Source: Muribaculaceae bacterium
Lineage (GTDB): Bacteria; Bacteroidota; Bacteroidia; Bacteroidales; Muribaculaceae
Direction: 5' to 3'
DNA: 64,000 nt
Assembly (NCBI GenBank): GCA_014867205.1
Contig: WGUO01000008.1
Coordinates: 36,123-100,122, forward strand
The position numbers and the translations under genes are program-made. Positions 25,120 to 33,296 of the stretch are shown here, one piece after another (the stretch's first letter is position 1; each line of letters opens with the position of its first letter). The notes beneath the pieces are model-generated. The model was not told the DNA's origin and did not search any database. It worked only from the letters and a program-made list of their open reading frames with translations.

Positions 25120-25183
25120 CGCATATATGGGCACACATGTGCCTATATGACCACTAAAATTTCATATTTACAATAATATGTTG

Positions 25184-25191
25184 TAATTTTG
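25184..25191 (+). promoter_or_regulatory. -7 box upstream of ychF
   Basis: TAATTTTG matches the Bacteroidetes -7 consensus TAnnTTTG. No clear -33 TTTG is seen. The leader would be about 62 bases. Confidence 0.45.
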
Positions 25192-25259
25192 CATTATCTT
25201 TTCTCATAAAGCGCAACTATTAATAAAATTTCTGCCGGCCAGGGTGGCCGGATCTTTAT

Positions 25260-26363
25260 ATGGCATTAAAATGTGGTATAGTCGGACTGCCGAATGTGGG
25301 CAAGTCCACTCTGTTCAATTGCCTCAGCAACGCTAAGGCACAGTCGGCAAACTTTCCATTCTGCACGATCGAGCCAAACGTGGGCGTTATCTCGGTGCCC
25401 GACGACAGGCTGACACGCCTCGTGGAGCTCTGCAACCCGAAGTCAGTGGTGCCGGCTACAGTAGAGATAGTAGACATCGCGGGCCTGGTGAAGGGTGCCT
25501 CACGCGGCGAGGGCCTCGGCAACAAGTTCCTGGCCAACATACGCGAGACAGACGCGATACTGCACGTGCTGCGCTGCTTTGACGACGACAACATCACCCA
25601 CGTCGACGCGACGGTAGACCCGGTGCGCGACATGGAGGTTATCAACTATGAGCTTCAGATAAAGGACCTCGAGACGGTGGAGTCGCGCCTGGCCAAGACA
25701 GAGAAGGCGGCCAAGGCGGGAGCCGACAAGACGGCGCGGATGCAGCTCGGCGTGCTCGAGGCATACAAGGAGGCCCTGGAGCAGGGGCGCCCCGCCCGCT
25801 CGGTCAGGATCGAGGGCAAGGAGGAGGAGAAGTTCGCCCGCGAGCTCTTCCTGCTCACCAACAAGCCGGTGATGTACGTATGCAATGTCGATGACGCGAG
25901 CGCCGTCAACGGCAACGCCTATGTCGAGGCGGTGCGCAAGGCCACCGAGGGTGAGGACGCGCAGATCCTCATAGTGGCGGCCAAGACCGAGAGCGAGATC
26001 GCCGAACTCGAGACATACGAGGAACGGCAGGAGTTTCTCGAGGAGATGGGACTGGAGAAGAGCGGCGTCGACCGCCTGATACGCGCCGCATACGCGCTGC
26101 TCGACCTGCAGACATACTTCACGGCCGGACCCGACGAGGTGCGCGCCTGGACATTCATGCGCGGCACGAAGGCCCCGCAGGCCGCCGGAATCATCCATAC
26201 GGACTTCGAGAAGGGCTTCATCCGCGCCGAGGTCATCAAGTATGACGACTACGTGACGCTCGGCTCCGAGTCGGCCGTGAGAGACGCCGGCAAGATGGGC
26301 GTCGAGGGCAAGGAGTATGTGGTGCAGGACGGCGACATCATGCACTTCCGCTTCAACGTCTGA
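25260..26363 (+). CDS. ychF: Redox-regulated ATPase YchF (Obg-family P-loop protein)
   Basis: 367 residues, the usual length (about 363). G1 GLPNVGKSTLFN at residues 8-19, FPFCTIEPNVGVISVPD switch region, G3 DIAGLVKGASRGEGLGNKFL, and NKPVMYVCNVDD in place of the usual NKxD-type G4, as in YchF, which prefers ATP to GTP. A coiled-coil insert (KDLETVESRLAKTEKAAKAG) and a C-terminal TGS domain (YFTAGPDEVRAWTFMRGTKAPQAAGIIHTDFEKGFIRAEV) complete the family layout. It binds ribosomes and acts in stress and translation control. Own promoter box at 25184; the next gene follows after 55 bases. Confidence 0.97.
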   Translation: MALKCGIVGLPNVGKSTLFNCLSNAKAQSANFPFCTIEPNVGVISVPDDRLTRLVELCNPKSVVPATVEIVDIAGLVKGASRGEGLGNKFLANIRETDAILHVLRCFDDDNITHVDATVDPVRDMEVINYELQIKDLETVESRLAKTEKAAKAGADKTARMQLGVLEAYKEALEQGRPARSVRIEGKEEEKFARELFLLTNKPVMYVCNVDDASAVNGNAYVEAVRKATEGEDAQILIVAAKTESEIAELETYEERQEFLEEMGLEKSGVDRLIRAAYALLDLQTYFTAGPDEVRAWTFMRGTKAPQAAGIIHTDFEKGFIRAEVIKYDDYVTLGSESAVRDAGKMGVEGKEYVVQDGDIMHFRFNV

Positions 26364-26418
26364 TCCTGATAGGGCCGCATTGACGGCAATAATCTATAAC
26401 TTATTACCTATTACCTGA

Positions 26419-27333
26419 ATGAAGCCGATAATACCGAAAATTGACCCCGCGCTGATAGAGGCCGAGCTGACACCCGAGCGTCTGCTGAGACGCTCGAACA
26501 AGGGTGACAACCTGATTTATGTGGTAGACGCCTTCAACGCGCCCAACACAATGCGCGAGATAGGAAGGCTGCGCGAGATAGCGTTCCGCGACGCCGGCGG
26601 CGGAACCGGCCTGGAGTGTGACATCGACGAGTTCGACACGATGCAGCCCGTGCCGTGCCGCCAGATGATCGGCTGGAATCCGGAGGACCGCGAGATAATC
26701 GGCGGCTACCGCTTCATATTGGGCGAGGACATCGACATGACCGGCGGCACGCCTCACATCGCCACGTCGCACATGTTCCGCTTCTCAGAGCGGTTCCTGC
26801 GCGACTACCTGCCCAACACGATTGAGCTCGGCAGATCGTTCGTGGTGATAAACTACCAGAACACCGGGATGCGTCCCAACTCGATCTATGCGCTCGACAA
26901 CCTGTGGGACGGCTTAGGGGCTCTCGTGATGCGGCATCCGCAGATCAAGTACCTCTTCGGCAAGGTGACGATGTACCCCGAGTATGGCGCGGAGTGCCGC
27001 GACATGATACTCGGCTTCATGCACAGGCATTTCCCCGATCCCGACGCGCTGGTGACTCCGATAGAGCCGCTGCCCACCAAGGCCATGAGCCCCGAGATAC
27101 AGTCTCTATACACCGGCGCCGACTTCAAGGAGGACTACAGGATACTCAACCAGTTCATACGGAGCCACGGGCGTAAGATACCGCCGCTGGTCAACGCCTA
27201 CATGGCGCTGTCGCCGACGATGCGCATGTTCGGCACGGCGGTCAACCGCGAGTTTGGCGACGTGGAGGAGTCAGGCATCTTCCTTACCATAGACGAGATC
27301 TTCGAGGAGAAGAAGGAGAGACACATGAGGTAA
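26419..27333 (+). CDS. OlsB/GlsB-like GNAT acyltransferase
   Basis: 304 residues. VVDAFNAPNTMREIGRLREIAFRDAGGG, CRQMIGWNPEDREIIGGYRFILG and LPNTIELGRSFVVINYQN are characteristic of the Acetyltransf_5/hemolysin-like GNAT group that includes ornithine-lipid N-acyltransferase OlsB and the Bacteroides glycine-lipid N-acyltransferase GlsB. Such enzymes transfer a 3-hydroxyacyl chain from acyl-ACP to an amino acid at the inner membrane. The usual partner (a PlsC-like O-acyltransferase) is not adjacent here. It follows ychF and may share its transcript. The glycine-lipid role is inferred from the family in this phylum. Confidence 0.72.
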   Translation: MKPIIPKIDPALIEAELTPERLLRRSNKGDNLIYVVDAFNAPNTMREIGRLREIAFRDAGGGTGLECDIDEFDTMQPVPCRQMIGWNPEDREIIGGYRFILGEDIDMTGGTPHIATSHMFRFSERFLRDYLPNTIELGRSFVVINYQNTGMRPNSIYALDNLWDGLGALVMRHPQIKYLFGKVTMYPEYGAECRDMILGFMHRHFPDPDALVTPIEPLPTKAMSPEIQSLYTGADFKEDYRILNQFIRSHGRKIPPLVNAYMALSPTMRMFGTAVNREFGDVEESGIFLTIDEIFEEKKERHMR

Positions 27334-27400
27334 GGTGTTAGGTGTTAGGTGTTAGGTGTTAGGCCTAAAATCTAACACCTAAAATCTAAAAACCTAAATA
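27334..27400. repeat. Tandem and inverted TTAGGTG repeat
   Basis: TAAGGTGTTAGG is followed by three more nine-base TGTTAGGTG-type units and then by inverted units (AATCTAACACCTAAAATCTA). The arrangement can fold into a hairpin between the convergent genes on either side. Related words occur at 16646-16676 and 31935-31985. Confidence 0.8.
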
Positions 27401-27871
27401 TCACCAGGGAGCGCGGTCGATGCGGTCGTAGACGTAGGTCTGCACGCGGCCTCCGCCGGTCTGCCACTGCATCCAGAGCGTGTTGTTGCCATGGGTGAAC
27501 CAATAGCTGGTGGTCAGCGGCGAACTGTATTCGTACTGAATGTTGATCTGGTAGTTGGAGGCTCCGCTGTATGAGTCCTGGCACCAGTAGCGCAACTGCT
27601 CGCGCTCACGGTAGCCGTTGTCAAGATAGTAATAATATCCGAAACCGCTGCCGTTGAAATACATATAGTTGGCCTCTGACGGAGGCACAGGGTCACTGTT
27701 ATACTGCACCAGCTGCCAATAGCCGCCGAGACGCGAGTCGTTGAATGAGCCCCACCCGTAGCCCGGGTCGCCCCACCATGAGCTGTCGTCATCCACACAA
27801 CCGGTGAGTCCTGTCACCGAGACCAGCGCCACCACGGCGATGGCCATTATCTTACGTAAAGTCCTTTTCAT
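27401..27871 (-). CDS. Small lipoprotein of unknown function
   Basis: 156 residues. A signal peptide (MKRTLRKIMAIAVVALVSV) ends in a lipobox TGLTGC, so the mature protein starts at Cys25 with DDDSSWW; acidic residues after the Cys fit a surface lipoprotein in Bacteroidetes. The body is rich in Tyr, Trp, Gly and Asn, with a WQLVQYNSDPVPP strand and ending in TYVYDRIDRAPW; the pattern of about eight short strands suggests a small beta-barrel of the lipocalin-like type, which is inference. Short conserved lipoproteins of this kind are frequent in gut Bacteroidales. It is convergent with the acyltransferase gene. Confidence 0.75.
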   Translation of the reverse strand: MKRTLRKIMAIAVVALVSVTGLTGCVDDDSSWWGDPGYGWGSFNDSRLGGYWQLVQYNSDPVPPSEANYMYFNGSGFGYYYYLDNGYREREQLRYWCQDSYSGASNYQINIQYEYSSPLTTSYWFTHGNNTLWMQWQTGGGRVQTYVYDRIDRAPW

Positions 27872-27959
27872 AACATTATGTTTTATTTCCCCTGGGAATC
27901 CGGGGGAAGTGTCTTACATTAAAAACGCGGGACGAGGCTGTTTGTTCCACGCCGGCACA

Positions 27960-28427
27960 TCAAAATTCAGTGAACGTCAGGGGCAACAGCGACGCGATGG
28001 AGGGAAGCACATAGACCTCCTCGCGGCCATACAGCAGCACCTCGATCGGGCCGTAAAGGTGCTCATATTCGGCCAGCGCCTGCCGGCATGCACCGCATGG
28101 GCTTATGGGCTTCTCCTGAAACTCGCCTCCGCTCCACGCCGCTATGGCGATCTTGCGCATAGGCATGCCCGGATGCAGGGCCGAGGCCTGGTAGCAGGCG
28201 GTGCGCTCGGCGCATGTGCCCGACGGGTAGGCGGCGTTCTCCTGATTGGAGCCACGCACTATCGTGCCGTCGTCCATGCGGATGGCGGCTCCGACATGAA
28301 ACTTTGAGTATGGCGCATAACTGGCTGCGGTCATCGACCTGGCGACGTCGATGAGCTCGCGGTCCGCCTCGCTCAGCTCCTCAAATGAATAAACCTTTAT
28401 CTCGGTTACTATTTCTCTTCTCTTCAC
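27960..28427 (-). CDS. cdd: Cytidine deaminase
   Basis: 155 residues. YSKFHVGAAIRMDDGTIVRGSNQENAAYPSGTCAERTA carries the catalytic Cys-Ala-Glu (CAER), and ISPCGACRQALAEYE gives the PCxxC zinc ligands; together they define homotetrameric cytidine deaminase. It converts cytidine and deoxycytidine to uridine forms in pyrimidine salvage. The family is about 130-160 residues long, so the gene is complete. It is transcribed toward the lipoprotein gene, 88 bases apart. Confidence 0.96.
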   Translation of the reverse strand: MKRREIVTEIKVYSFEELSEADRELIDVARSMTAASYAPYSKFHVGAAIRMDDGTIVRGSNQENAAYPSGTCAERTACYQASALHPGMPMRKIAIAAWSGGEFQEKPISPCGACRQALAEYEHLYGPIEVLLYGREEVYVLPSIASLLPLTFTEF

Positions 28428-28536
28428 GTTATCTAATTTACAGTTTTCAATCTCCGGGCCGGCCTATCACGGGTATCGTACCCGTAACCCCAATGGGCCA
28501 TGGCCACCGAACCGGCTTTTCTTTTAGATAAACTTT

Positions 28537-29454
28537 ATGACGATACGTTTATTTTTATTTATATTTTCATTGGGAGCCTGCGCCTCGGGTATCTTCGCCG
28601 ACGCGTACAGCGACTATATCGAGCGATATGCCCCTCTTGCGGTCGAGCAGCAGGATACCTACGGCATTCCGGCCTCCATCACTCTGGCCCAGGGTCTGCT
28701 CGAGTCGGCGGCAGGAAGATCCACACTTGCCACCCGCGGCAACAACCATTTCGGCATCAAGTGCCACACGGAATGGGATGGCGACACGCTGCTCCGCTCT
28801 GATGACGCTCCCGACGAGTGCTTCCGCGCCTACCGCACGGAAGCGGAGTCGTTTGAAGACCACAGCCGGTTTCTGCTGCGCAAGCGCTATGCCCCGCTGT
28901 TCGAGCTCGATCCGGCCGACTACAGGGCGTGGGCGACAACCCTGCGCAAGTGCGGCTATGCCACCGACCCCAACTATGCCTCCCGCCTCATCACCATAAT
29001 AGAACGCTACGCGCTCTATCTCTATGACACCGAGGCAGGCCGCATGTCGGAGGAGACTTGCGAGTTCATCCGCTCCACACTGCTCTCCACGCACAAGGTG
29101 CGCCGCTCACGCGGGCTGCATTATGTCATCGCTCTGCCGGGCGACACCTACGCCTCCATAGCGGGGGAATTCAACATTGACCGCAAGAAACTGCTGAAAT
29201 ACAATGACGCACGCCGCGACGGCAACATCAAGGAATGGGAGGAAGTCTACCTTGAGCCCAAGCTCGGGACGGCCCCCGACGGCGTGACATCGACCACCAT
29301 AGGCGAGGGAGAGACAATACATTCCGTGGCGCAACGCTATGGCATGACCGTAGAGTCTATCCGCGCGTTGAATCCCAAAGCCAAGGACAGGCCGGGCACC
29401 ATACTCCGGATGACTCAGGAGGGGGCAACATCTTCCGGCACCGCTCCACGCTGA
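28537..29454 (+). CDS. Secreted glucosaminidase with two LysM domains
   Basis: 305 residues. A signal peptide (IRLFLFIFSLGACASGIFA) is followed by a glucosaminidase domain (about residues 22-165): PASITLAQGLLESAAGRS with the catalytic Glu, and NNHFGIKCH. Two LysM repeats follow: YVIALPGDTYASIAGEFNIDR (about 188-232) and IGEGETIHSVAQRYGMTVES (about 247-290). This is the layout of peptidoglycan hydrolases that cut N-acetylglucosaminyl linkages in the periplasm or septum. The 3' end overlaps the convergent flippase-like gene by 40 bases. Confidence 0.93.
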   Translation: MTIRLFLFIFSLGACASGIFADAYSDYIERYAPLAVEQQDTYGIPASITLAQGLLESAAGRSTLATRGNNHFGIKCHTEWDGDTLLRSDDAPDECFRAYRTEAESFEDHSRFLLRKRYAPLFELDPADYRAWATTLRKCGYATDPNYASRLITIIERYALYLYDTEAGRMSEETCEFIRSTLLSTHKVRRSRGLHYVIALPGDTYASIAGEFNIDRKKLLKYNDARRDGNIKEWEEVYLEPKLGTAPDGVTSTTIGEGETIHSVAQRYGMTVESIRALNPKAKDRPGTILRMTQEGATSSGTAPR

Positions 29455-30470
29455 CGCGACTTCTCGCGCATCACATACGCGGCCGAGAATAACCCGAGCA
29501 CCACAAGCCATGCAGCCTGACATCCCAACATCACCATCGAGAACGACGCACCCTGCGTATCACTGATTCCATATAGCGACAGGGCGAACATGACAGCAAG
29601 GTTCCAGGGCCCGAGACCTCCATTACTCGGTATAGCCATCGAGAACGACCCGAAGACAAACACCACGAGACCCGGAATCAGCCCCCAAGCCGAACCGGGA
29701 GTCTCCATCAGGGCGCGAGTGAAGGGAAATGCCTGGAACATGACATAAGTCTCCATATAGTAGCACAGCCATATGCCGAGCGTCAGCACCACATACATGC
29801 CGCGGCCAGGCATCGTGAACAGTACCCTGAACCCCCTCCATATCCTGGAGAGGCTCCCGTCCGCCTTCCTGACCCAGCTCCAGCCACGCATATAGCGAAA
29901 AACCAGCCATACCGCACCAGCCAGGGCGGCGAGTCCAAGCCATACAAGCTTGTCATCGAGGATATGGCGTATGTCGCGGCCCACACTGTAATGCTCAACG
30001 AAACGCGTCAGTTCCGGATGCGCCACAACCAGACACAGGGCCGTCAGGCACACCACAACAACGGCGTCAGAACCCCGGTCGCCCAGATCGGTGCCTACGA
30101 CCGTCGAGACCGGCACATGCTCGCTGCGGCTTATATAGACACATCGCCACACCTCGCCCAGACGCGGAAAGACGAGGTTAAGCGCATAGGCCCCGAATAT
30201 CGACACAGACTCCTTGGTGACCGTCATGCGCGGCACCCCGGCGCCACGCAGCTGTATTCCCCACCTCACTCCCCGCACCATGTGCGAAAGCGTTGTGATC
30301 GCCATCATGGCGACAACCCACCAGAAGTCACACTGTGTACGCACTATCTCCACTATATCGCGGAAATGGACACGCCTGAAGAGCCACACCACCAGCACCA
30401 CAGAAATAGCCACCGGCACCGCATAGTCAAGTGCCCTTACCCCCTTATGCATTGTATTTCTCCAATCCAT
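29415..30470 (-). CDS. Lysylphosphatidylglycerol synthase-like flippase domain protein (UPF0104)
   Basis: 351 residues with about eight membrane segments (LDYAVPVAISVVLVVWLF; FWWVVAMMAITTLSHMV; VVVVCLTALCLVV; LIPGLVVFVFGSFSMAIP). RWGIQLRGAGVPR, AYALNLVFPRLGEVWRCVYISR and SMAIPSNGGLGPWNLAV are the conserved blocks of the LPG-synthase transmembrane family (AglD/MprF flippase part); no soluble synthase domain is attached. Members in Bacteroidetes are thought to move or modify lipids in the inner membrane, but the function is not known. A start at 30452 (MHKGVRALD) is also possible. Confidence 0.85.
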   Translation of the reverse strand: MDWRNTMHKGVRALDYAVPVAISVVLVVWLFRRVHFRDIVEIVRTQCDFWWVVAMMAITTLSHMVRGVRWGIQLRGAGVPRMTVTKESVSIFGAYALNLVFPRLGEVWRCVYISRSEHVPVSTVVGTDLGDRGSDAVVVVCLTALCLVVAHPELTRFVEHYSVGRDIRHILDDKLVWLGLAALAGAVWLVFRYMRGWSWVRKADGSLSRIWRGFRVLFTMPGRGMYVVLTLGIWLCYYMETYVMFQAFPFTRALMETPGSAWGLIPGLVVFVFGSFSMAIPSNGGLGPWNLAVMFALSLYGISDTQGASFSMVMLGCQAAWLVVLGLFSAAYVMREKSRQRGAVPEDVAPS

Positions 30471-30559
30471 ATCGCCTTATTTATTACTTAAAACCCGCAT
30501 CACATACCGGGGGTTCGTACATTTTTTCACATCCTTTAAGTTCTGTACTATACTCTATA

Positions 30560-30591
30560 TTTGTCTTTTTATCAAATTTTTCATACTTTTG
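30560..30591 (+). promoter_or_regulatory. Bacteroidetes-type promoter of the 30660 gene
   Basis: TTTG at 30560-30563 and TACTTTTG at 30584-30591, spaced by 20 bases, match -33/-7 elements. The leader would be about 62 bases. Confidence 0.65.
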
Positions 30592-30659
30592 CACCATGTT
30601 AGGCCGACGACGGTCCCGCTGCATGCCTCCACATACGTCGGTCATATAAGCGACCATTT

Positions 30660-31310
30660 ATGAAATTCAAGGAAATATATAACCCGCGTCACGTCTACGA
30701 CGGTTTTTTCGAGTCGTATTTCATACGTCCGTTTTTCCACCATTACGCCGACTTCAAGGGCAAGGAGTCAGGCAAGTCATGCGCCATGTCGCTGCTGGCA
30801 TGGCTGGTGGTGACACTCGGCATAGCCGGCATCATGATGGGTCAGGTCGGGCTGCTCGGCCCTGAGGTAGGCTTCATGGCCCTCTGGATTGCCGGAGCCA
30901 TATGGCTGGCCGCCTCGGTTGTCCCGCTGATGGCCATACTGACGCGTGCCACGCATGGCGCGCCCGAGAAACCGCTCAAGCCACGTATGCTCGGAGTTGA
31001 CACACTGCTCGGCGTGAGCTGTCTGCTCTTCTTCCTGCTCGGAATGCTGATGATGGTGACAACACTGAGTTCCGGCTCGCTTAATCCCAACGCCGGCTAT
31101 GTGCCCGAAGCCGATACAGCCGTGATCGAACAGGAATATGTCAAGGAGGAGCCTATCTTCACATATCAGGATGAGGTTTCGACCGAGCCGGAGGTTGACT
31201 CTATGAGCGACATGACGGAACCTGACCTTGTGGAGCCTGACGAGAGTTTCGACCCGACACTCGTTCCGGCTGAGGAGTCACCCGACGATCCTGTAACCGA
31301 CACAATCTGA
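30660..31310 (+). CDS. Membrane protein of unknown function with acidic tail
   Basis: 216 residues, no recognised family. Residues 1-40 are soluble (NPRHVYDGFFESYFIRPFFHHYADFKGKES). Three or four hydrophobic segments follow (CAMSLLAWLVVTLGIAGIMMG; GFMALWIAGAIWLAASVVPLMAIL; LLGVSCLLFFLLGMLMMVTTL). The last 65 residues are strongly acidic with Glu, Asp, Pro and Thr (EPDLVEPDESFDP) and are probably disordered outside the membrane. The gene has its own promoter and ends just before a long hairpin. The function cannot be inferred from its neighbours. Confidence 0.78.
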   Translation: MKFKEIYNPRHVYDGFFESYFIRPFFHHYADFKGKESGKSCAMSLLAWLVVTLGIAGIMMGQVGLLGPEVGFMALWIAGAIWLAASVVPLMAILTRATHGAPEKPLKPRMLGVDTLLGVSCLLFFLLGMLMMVTTLSSGSLNPNAGYVPEADTAVIEQEYVKEEPIFTYQDEVSTEPEVDSMSDMTEPDLVEPDESFDPTLVPAEESPDDPVTDTI

Positions 31311-31318
31311 TCAGGTCA

Positions 31319-31446
31319 AAAGTCATAGTGATGAAGGAATAAGTAATTTTAGGTCATAAGAATAAGTAATGGGACAAAGTTTTGAACTCTGTCCCATTAC
31401 TTATTCTTATGATACTTCATAACTCATCACTCTGACTTATGACTTA
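31319..31446. repeat. Long stem-loop after the 30660 gene
   Basis: A perfect 22-bp stem (31355-31376 with 31390-31411, core AAGTAATGGGACA) around a 13-base loop, with outer arms AAGTCATA...GTGATGA and TCATCAC...TTATGACTT that also pair. It may serve as terminator. Relatives with similar outer arms occur at 34929-35116 and 63799-63862. Confidence 0.88.
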
Positions 31447-31983
31447 AATAAAATGGCGAGGGAGGCGAGTCTCTGCGACCGGCCTCCCCCTTAATTAAAA
31501 TTAGGTTGAATCAAATCGTCATATTCTCATAGAATAAAACAATTTTTTTGAATCCATCATGACTTGTATGTCATATCCGCATTATAAAATTCAATTCTTC
31601 TAATCAATCATTCTTATACAAAATTCCTAATCAATCTTCTATCCAATATATAAGTGTCGGCCCATTCTTACGGCAGGGCCGAACCTCATCAACAATCTAC
31701 ATCAACAACAACATAATTAATTATTACTGACAAAAAGTAATGCCTTCTACTATGGGACAGGCATCCTAATATAATTCTTATTTACATAATGTCATAAAAT
31801 ATCACTTTCATGACCATTCGCAATCATAAACCATTAGCCACTTGCAAGGCGATTTCTGATTTACACTTGCAAAAGTAAACAAAAATTTTTAAAGTACAAA
31901 CAATTTGCTAAATAATTTTAAAAAAATTTATTTTAGGTGATGTTAGGTGATAGGTGTTAGGCCGCGAGGCGTTAGGTGTTAGG
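31447..31983. other. AT-rich intergenic stretch
   Basis: No gene is supported here. A GGGAGGC/GCCTCCC stem (about 31458-31486) followed by CTTAATTAAAA may be a second terminator. The rest is AT-rich with many stops in all frames, ending in TTAGGTG-type repeat words (31935-31985). Confidence 0.6.
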
Positions 31984-32027
31984 CTTGTCGAGTGGCCGCC
32001 GCCAAAGGCGCACCGGCACTCGACAAG
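31984..32027. repeat. Palindromic copy of the GC-rich dispersed repeat
   Basis: CTTGTCGAGTG and CACTCGACAAG form an 11-bp perfect stem around GCCGCCGCCAAAGGCGCACCGG. The internal GGCGCACCGGCACTC word is shared with 23028-23043 and, with changes, 57304-57318. Confidence 0.88.
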
Positions 32028-32096
32028 GCTAAAGATTAAATATTAAAGATTAGAGATTAATATGGAGCTGACGGGGATATATATGGCTTATACATC

Positions 32097-32168
32097 TTAT
32101 ATGACCTTATATGACCTTATATGACCTTATATGACTTATAACTCTTATAACTCTTATAACTCTTATAA
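32097..32168. repeat. Tandem TTATATGACC / TTATAACTC array
   Basis: Three full copies of the ten-base unit TTATATGACC (from 32097), a nine-base variant, then three copies of the nine-base unit TTATAACTC (32136-32162) and a partial one. A related TTATATGAC array is at 35006-35050. Confidence 0.93.
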
Positions 32169-32198
32169 ACGCTGAGGAGTCTACTTTTTATGTTCTAT

Positions 32199-32223
32199 AA
32201 TTATGTTGCAAAACATAATTTTT
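32199..32223 (+). terminator. Hairpin with T-run
   Basis: AATTATGTT and AACATAATT form a 9-bp stem around GCAA and are followed by TTT. No gene lies upstream on this strand for nearly 900 bases, so it may end an untranslated transcript or be part of the repeat-rich zone. Confidence 0.4.
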
Positions 32224-32288
32224 ACATTTTTTTACAACTTTTCTTTTTATCAGGCGTTCTAATGATGAAGTTATTTCTAAGTTTAACC

Positions 32289-32349
32289 GCATCCGGAGTA
32301 CGGATGCACCGTGCGGACCTTCGGGCCAAGCGGTCGCCCCAGGAGCGAC
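32289..32349 (+). other. Two small GC-rich hairpins ahead of a small ORF
   Basis: GCATCC/GGATGC (32289-32307) and GGTCGC/GCGACC (32331-32349) are two perfect 6-bp stems in a stretch otherwise AT-rich, just upstream of the possible 32-residue ORF. They could be the folded leader of a small mRNA or part of a structured RNA. Confidence 0.4.
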
Positions 32350-32385
32350 CTCGCGCGGCTGAAATTTGAACAAAAGCAAGTAACT

Positions 32386-32484
32386 ATGAAAGATCTTATC
32401 AAAAAAGTGGTACTGGCCTATTTTGAGAATTGCGCCCAGGTGTACACCACGACAAAAGGGCATTTTGAACCGGCAAGGAACTAA
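32386..32484 (+). CDS. Possible small protein, 32 residues
   Basis: ATG at 32386 opens a frame MKDLIKKVVLAYFENCAQVY and on to TTTKGHFEPARN, then TAA. The first 18 residues can form an amphipathic helix. It lies between two small hairpins and a strong terminator (32631), in a region with no other credible gene, and its composition differs from the AT-rich surroundings. There is no strong Shine-Dalgarno sequence, as is usual in Bacteroidetes. I do not recognise the peptide. It might be a real small protein, a leader peptide, or chance. Confidence 0.4.
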   Translation: MKDLIKKVVLAYFENCAQVYTTTKGHFEPARN

Positions 32485-32630
32485 ACCGTACTTGACGTGA
32501 CTGATGCCGCCCGGAACACACTTCTCAATCTGCAGTGTAAGTCCGGCCTCCGCGAGCCAACCGGTCAGACGGAAACACTATCCTCTCCCCCATCCGCCGG
32601 ATCTACGGCTCTTTATTATGAATCAACCAC

Positions 32631-32668
32631 GGGAACCACGCCCTCTCAATGGCGCGGTTCCCTCTTTT
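32631..32668 (+). terminator. Strong terminator
   Basis: GGGAACCACGCC and GGCGCGGTTCCC (12 pairs with one mismatch) around CTCTCAAT, followed by TCTTTTTA. It implies that something upstream is transcribed on the + strand, most simply the small ORF or structured RNA at 32270-32600. Confidence 0.8.
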
Positions 32669-32746
32669 TATAAGTTCATATGACTCGGCAGAGACTATGA
32701 CTGATGTAACGAGGTGTCTTGACAGACACATTATATTTTATTTCTT

Positions 32747-32810
32747 CCGGGCACACGATGGCGGAATGCGTTTTCGGCTTGCGCCGCGCATTCTGCCGTC
32801 GTGTGCCCGG
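32747..32810. repeat. Long imperfect hairpin
   Basis: CCGGGCACACGA pairs with TCGTGTGCCCGG, and inside them GAATGCG pairs with CGCATTC, giving about 22 pairs with two small mismatched bases around a 15-base loop. A second small stem GGAGTCT/AGACTCC follows at 32824-32840. Confidence 0.88.
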
Positions 32811-32848
32811 CTACTGATGGTCGGAGTCTTTCAGACTCCCGCACAGGT

Positions 32849-32932
32849 ACCTGAAACTGATCTCAGACTTATCACCAGACCTCCGCACTGTATACCTGAA
32901 AAGTACACCTGAAACTGATCTCAGACTTATCA
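32849..32932. repeat. 26-bp direct repeat
   Basis: ACCTGAAACTGATCTCAGAC and its continuation TTATCA occur at 32849-32874 and again, unchanged, at 32907-32932 (58-base period). Both copies end with a TTATC word. Confidence 0.93.
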
Positions 32933-32969
32933 GCGGACACGCGCACATGTGCAATGACTGTAAATAACT

Positions 32970-33296
32970 TGTAGATAACCGGGGATTTTTCTGTTAAAAA
33001 GTCTGTTTAAAACGTGTTTAAAAGCCGTAGAAAAGTTAAAAATAACTATTGGCCGGATTATTTGGTTTTCTACTTAACTCTCTTATCAGAAGAATTTTTC
33101 AACTATGCAAATCAATTTTTAATCTGTTATCGACCCTTCAATCAACTCCGTTTCGACAGGCGAGACCCCACTTTTCTACAGTTTTGAGACGTTGAAATGG
33201 AGAGAATTTATTAACTTTGCACTTATCAACAGTGTGTAGACAATTCTCACATCAGCCTGATTTTCAAACGGAGCATCTGTCGCCATCTGTTGATAA
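32970..33296. other. Cluster of DnaA-box-like words in AT-rich DNA
   Basis: TGTAGATAA (32970-32978), TTATCAACA (33223-33231) and TGTTGATAA (33288-33296) differ by one base from the DnaA consensus TTATCCACA on one strand or the other, and TTATC words also occur near 32870, 32928, 33094 and 33126. With the AT-rich stretch at 32985-33125 this could be a replication origin, but dnaA or other origin-linked genes are not in view. The two outer words also form an inverted repeat in the nadA leader. Confidence 0.25.
33212..33219 (+). promoter_or_regulatory. -7 box upstream of nadA
   Basis: TAACTTTG matches TAnnTTTG; a TTG lies 17 bases before it. Transcription from about 33226 would give a leader of about 200 bases that contains the CTTATCAACAG ... 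CTGTTGATAA inverted repeat. Confidence 0.5.

Noticed and set aside
25500..26345. 281-codon open frame opposite ychF
   Set aside because: Composition of a GC-driven shadow; ychF on the other strand is unambiguous.
28438..28536. Riboswitch or tRNA in the gap before the glucosaminidase gene
   Set aside because: CACGGGTATCGTACCCGTAA forms a short stem, but no known riboswitch core or tRNA arms are present.
32188..32463. 91-codon frame on the - strand in the large gap
   Set aside because: Low-complexity start, no start context, and it runs across the small hairpins; not protein-like.
32649..32912. 87-codon frame on the + strand in the large gap
   Set aside because: It starts in the terminator stem and runs through the long hairpin and into the direct repeat; no coding character.
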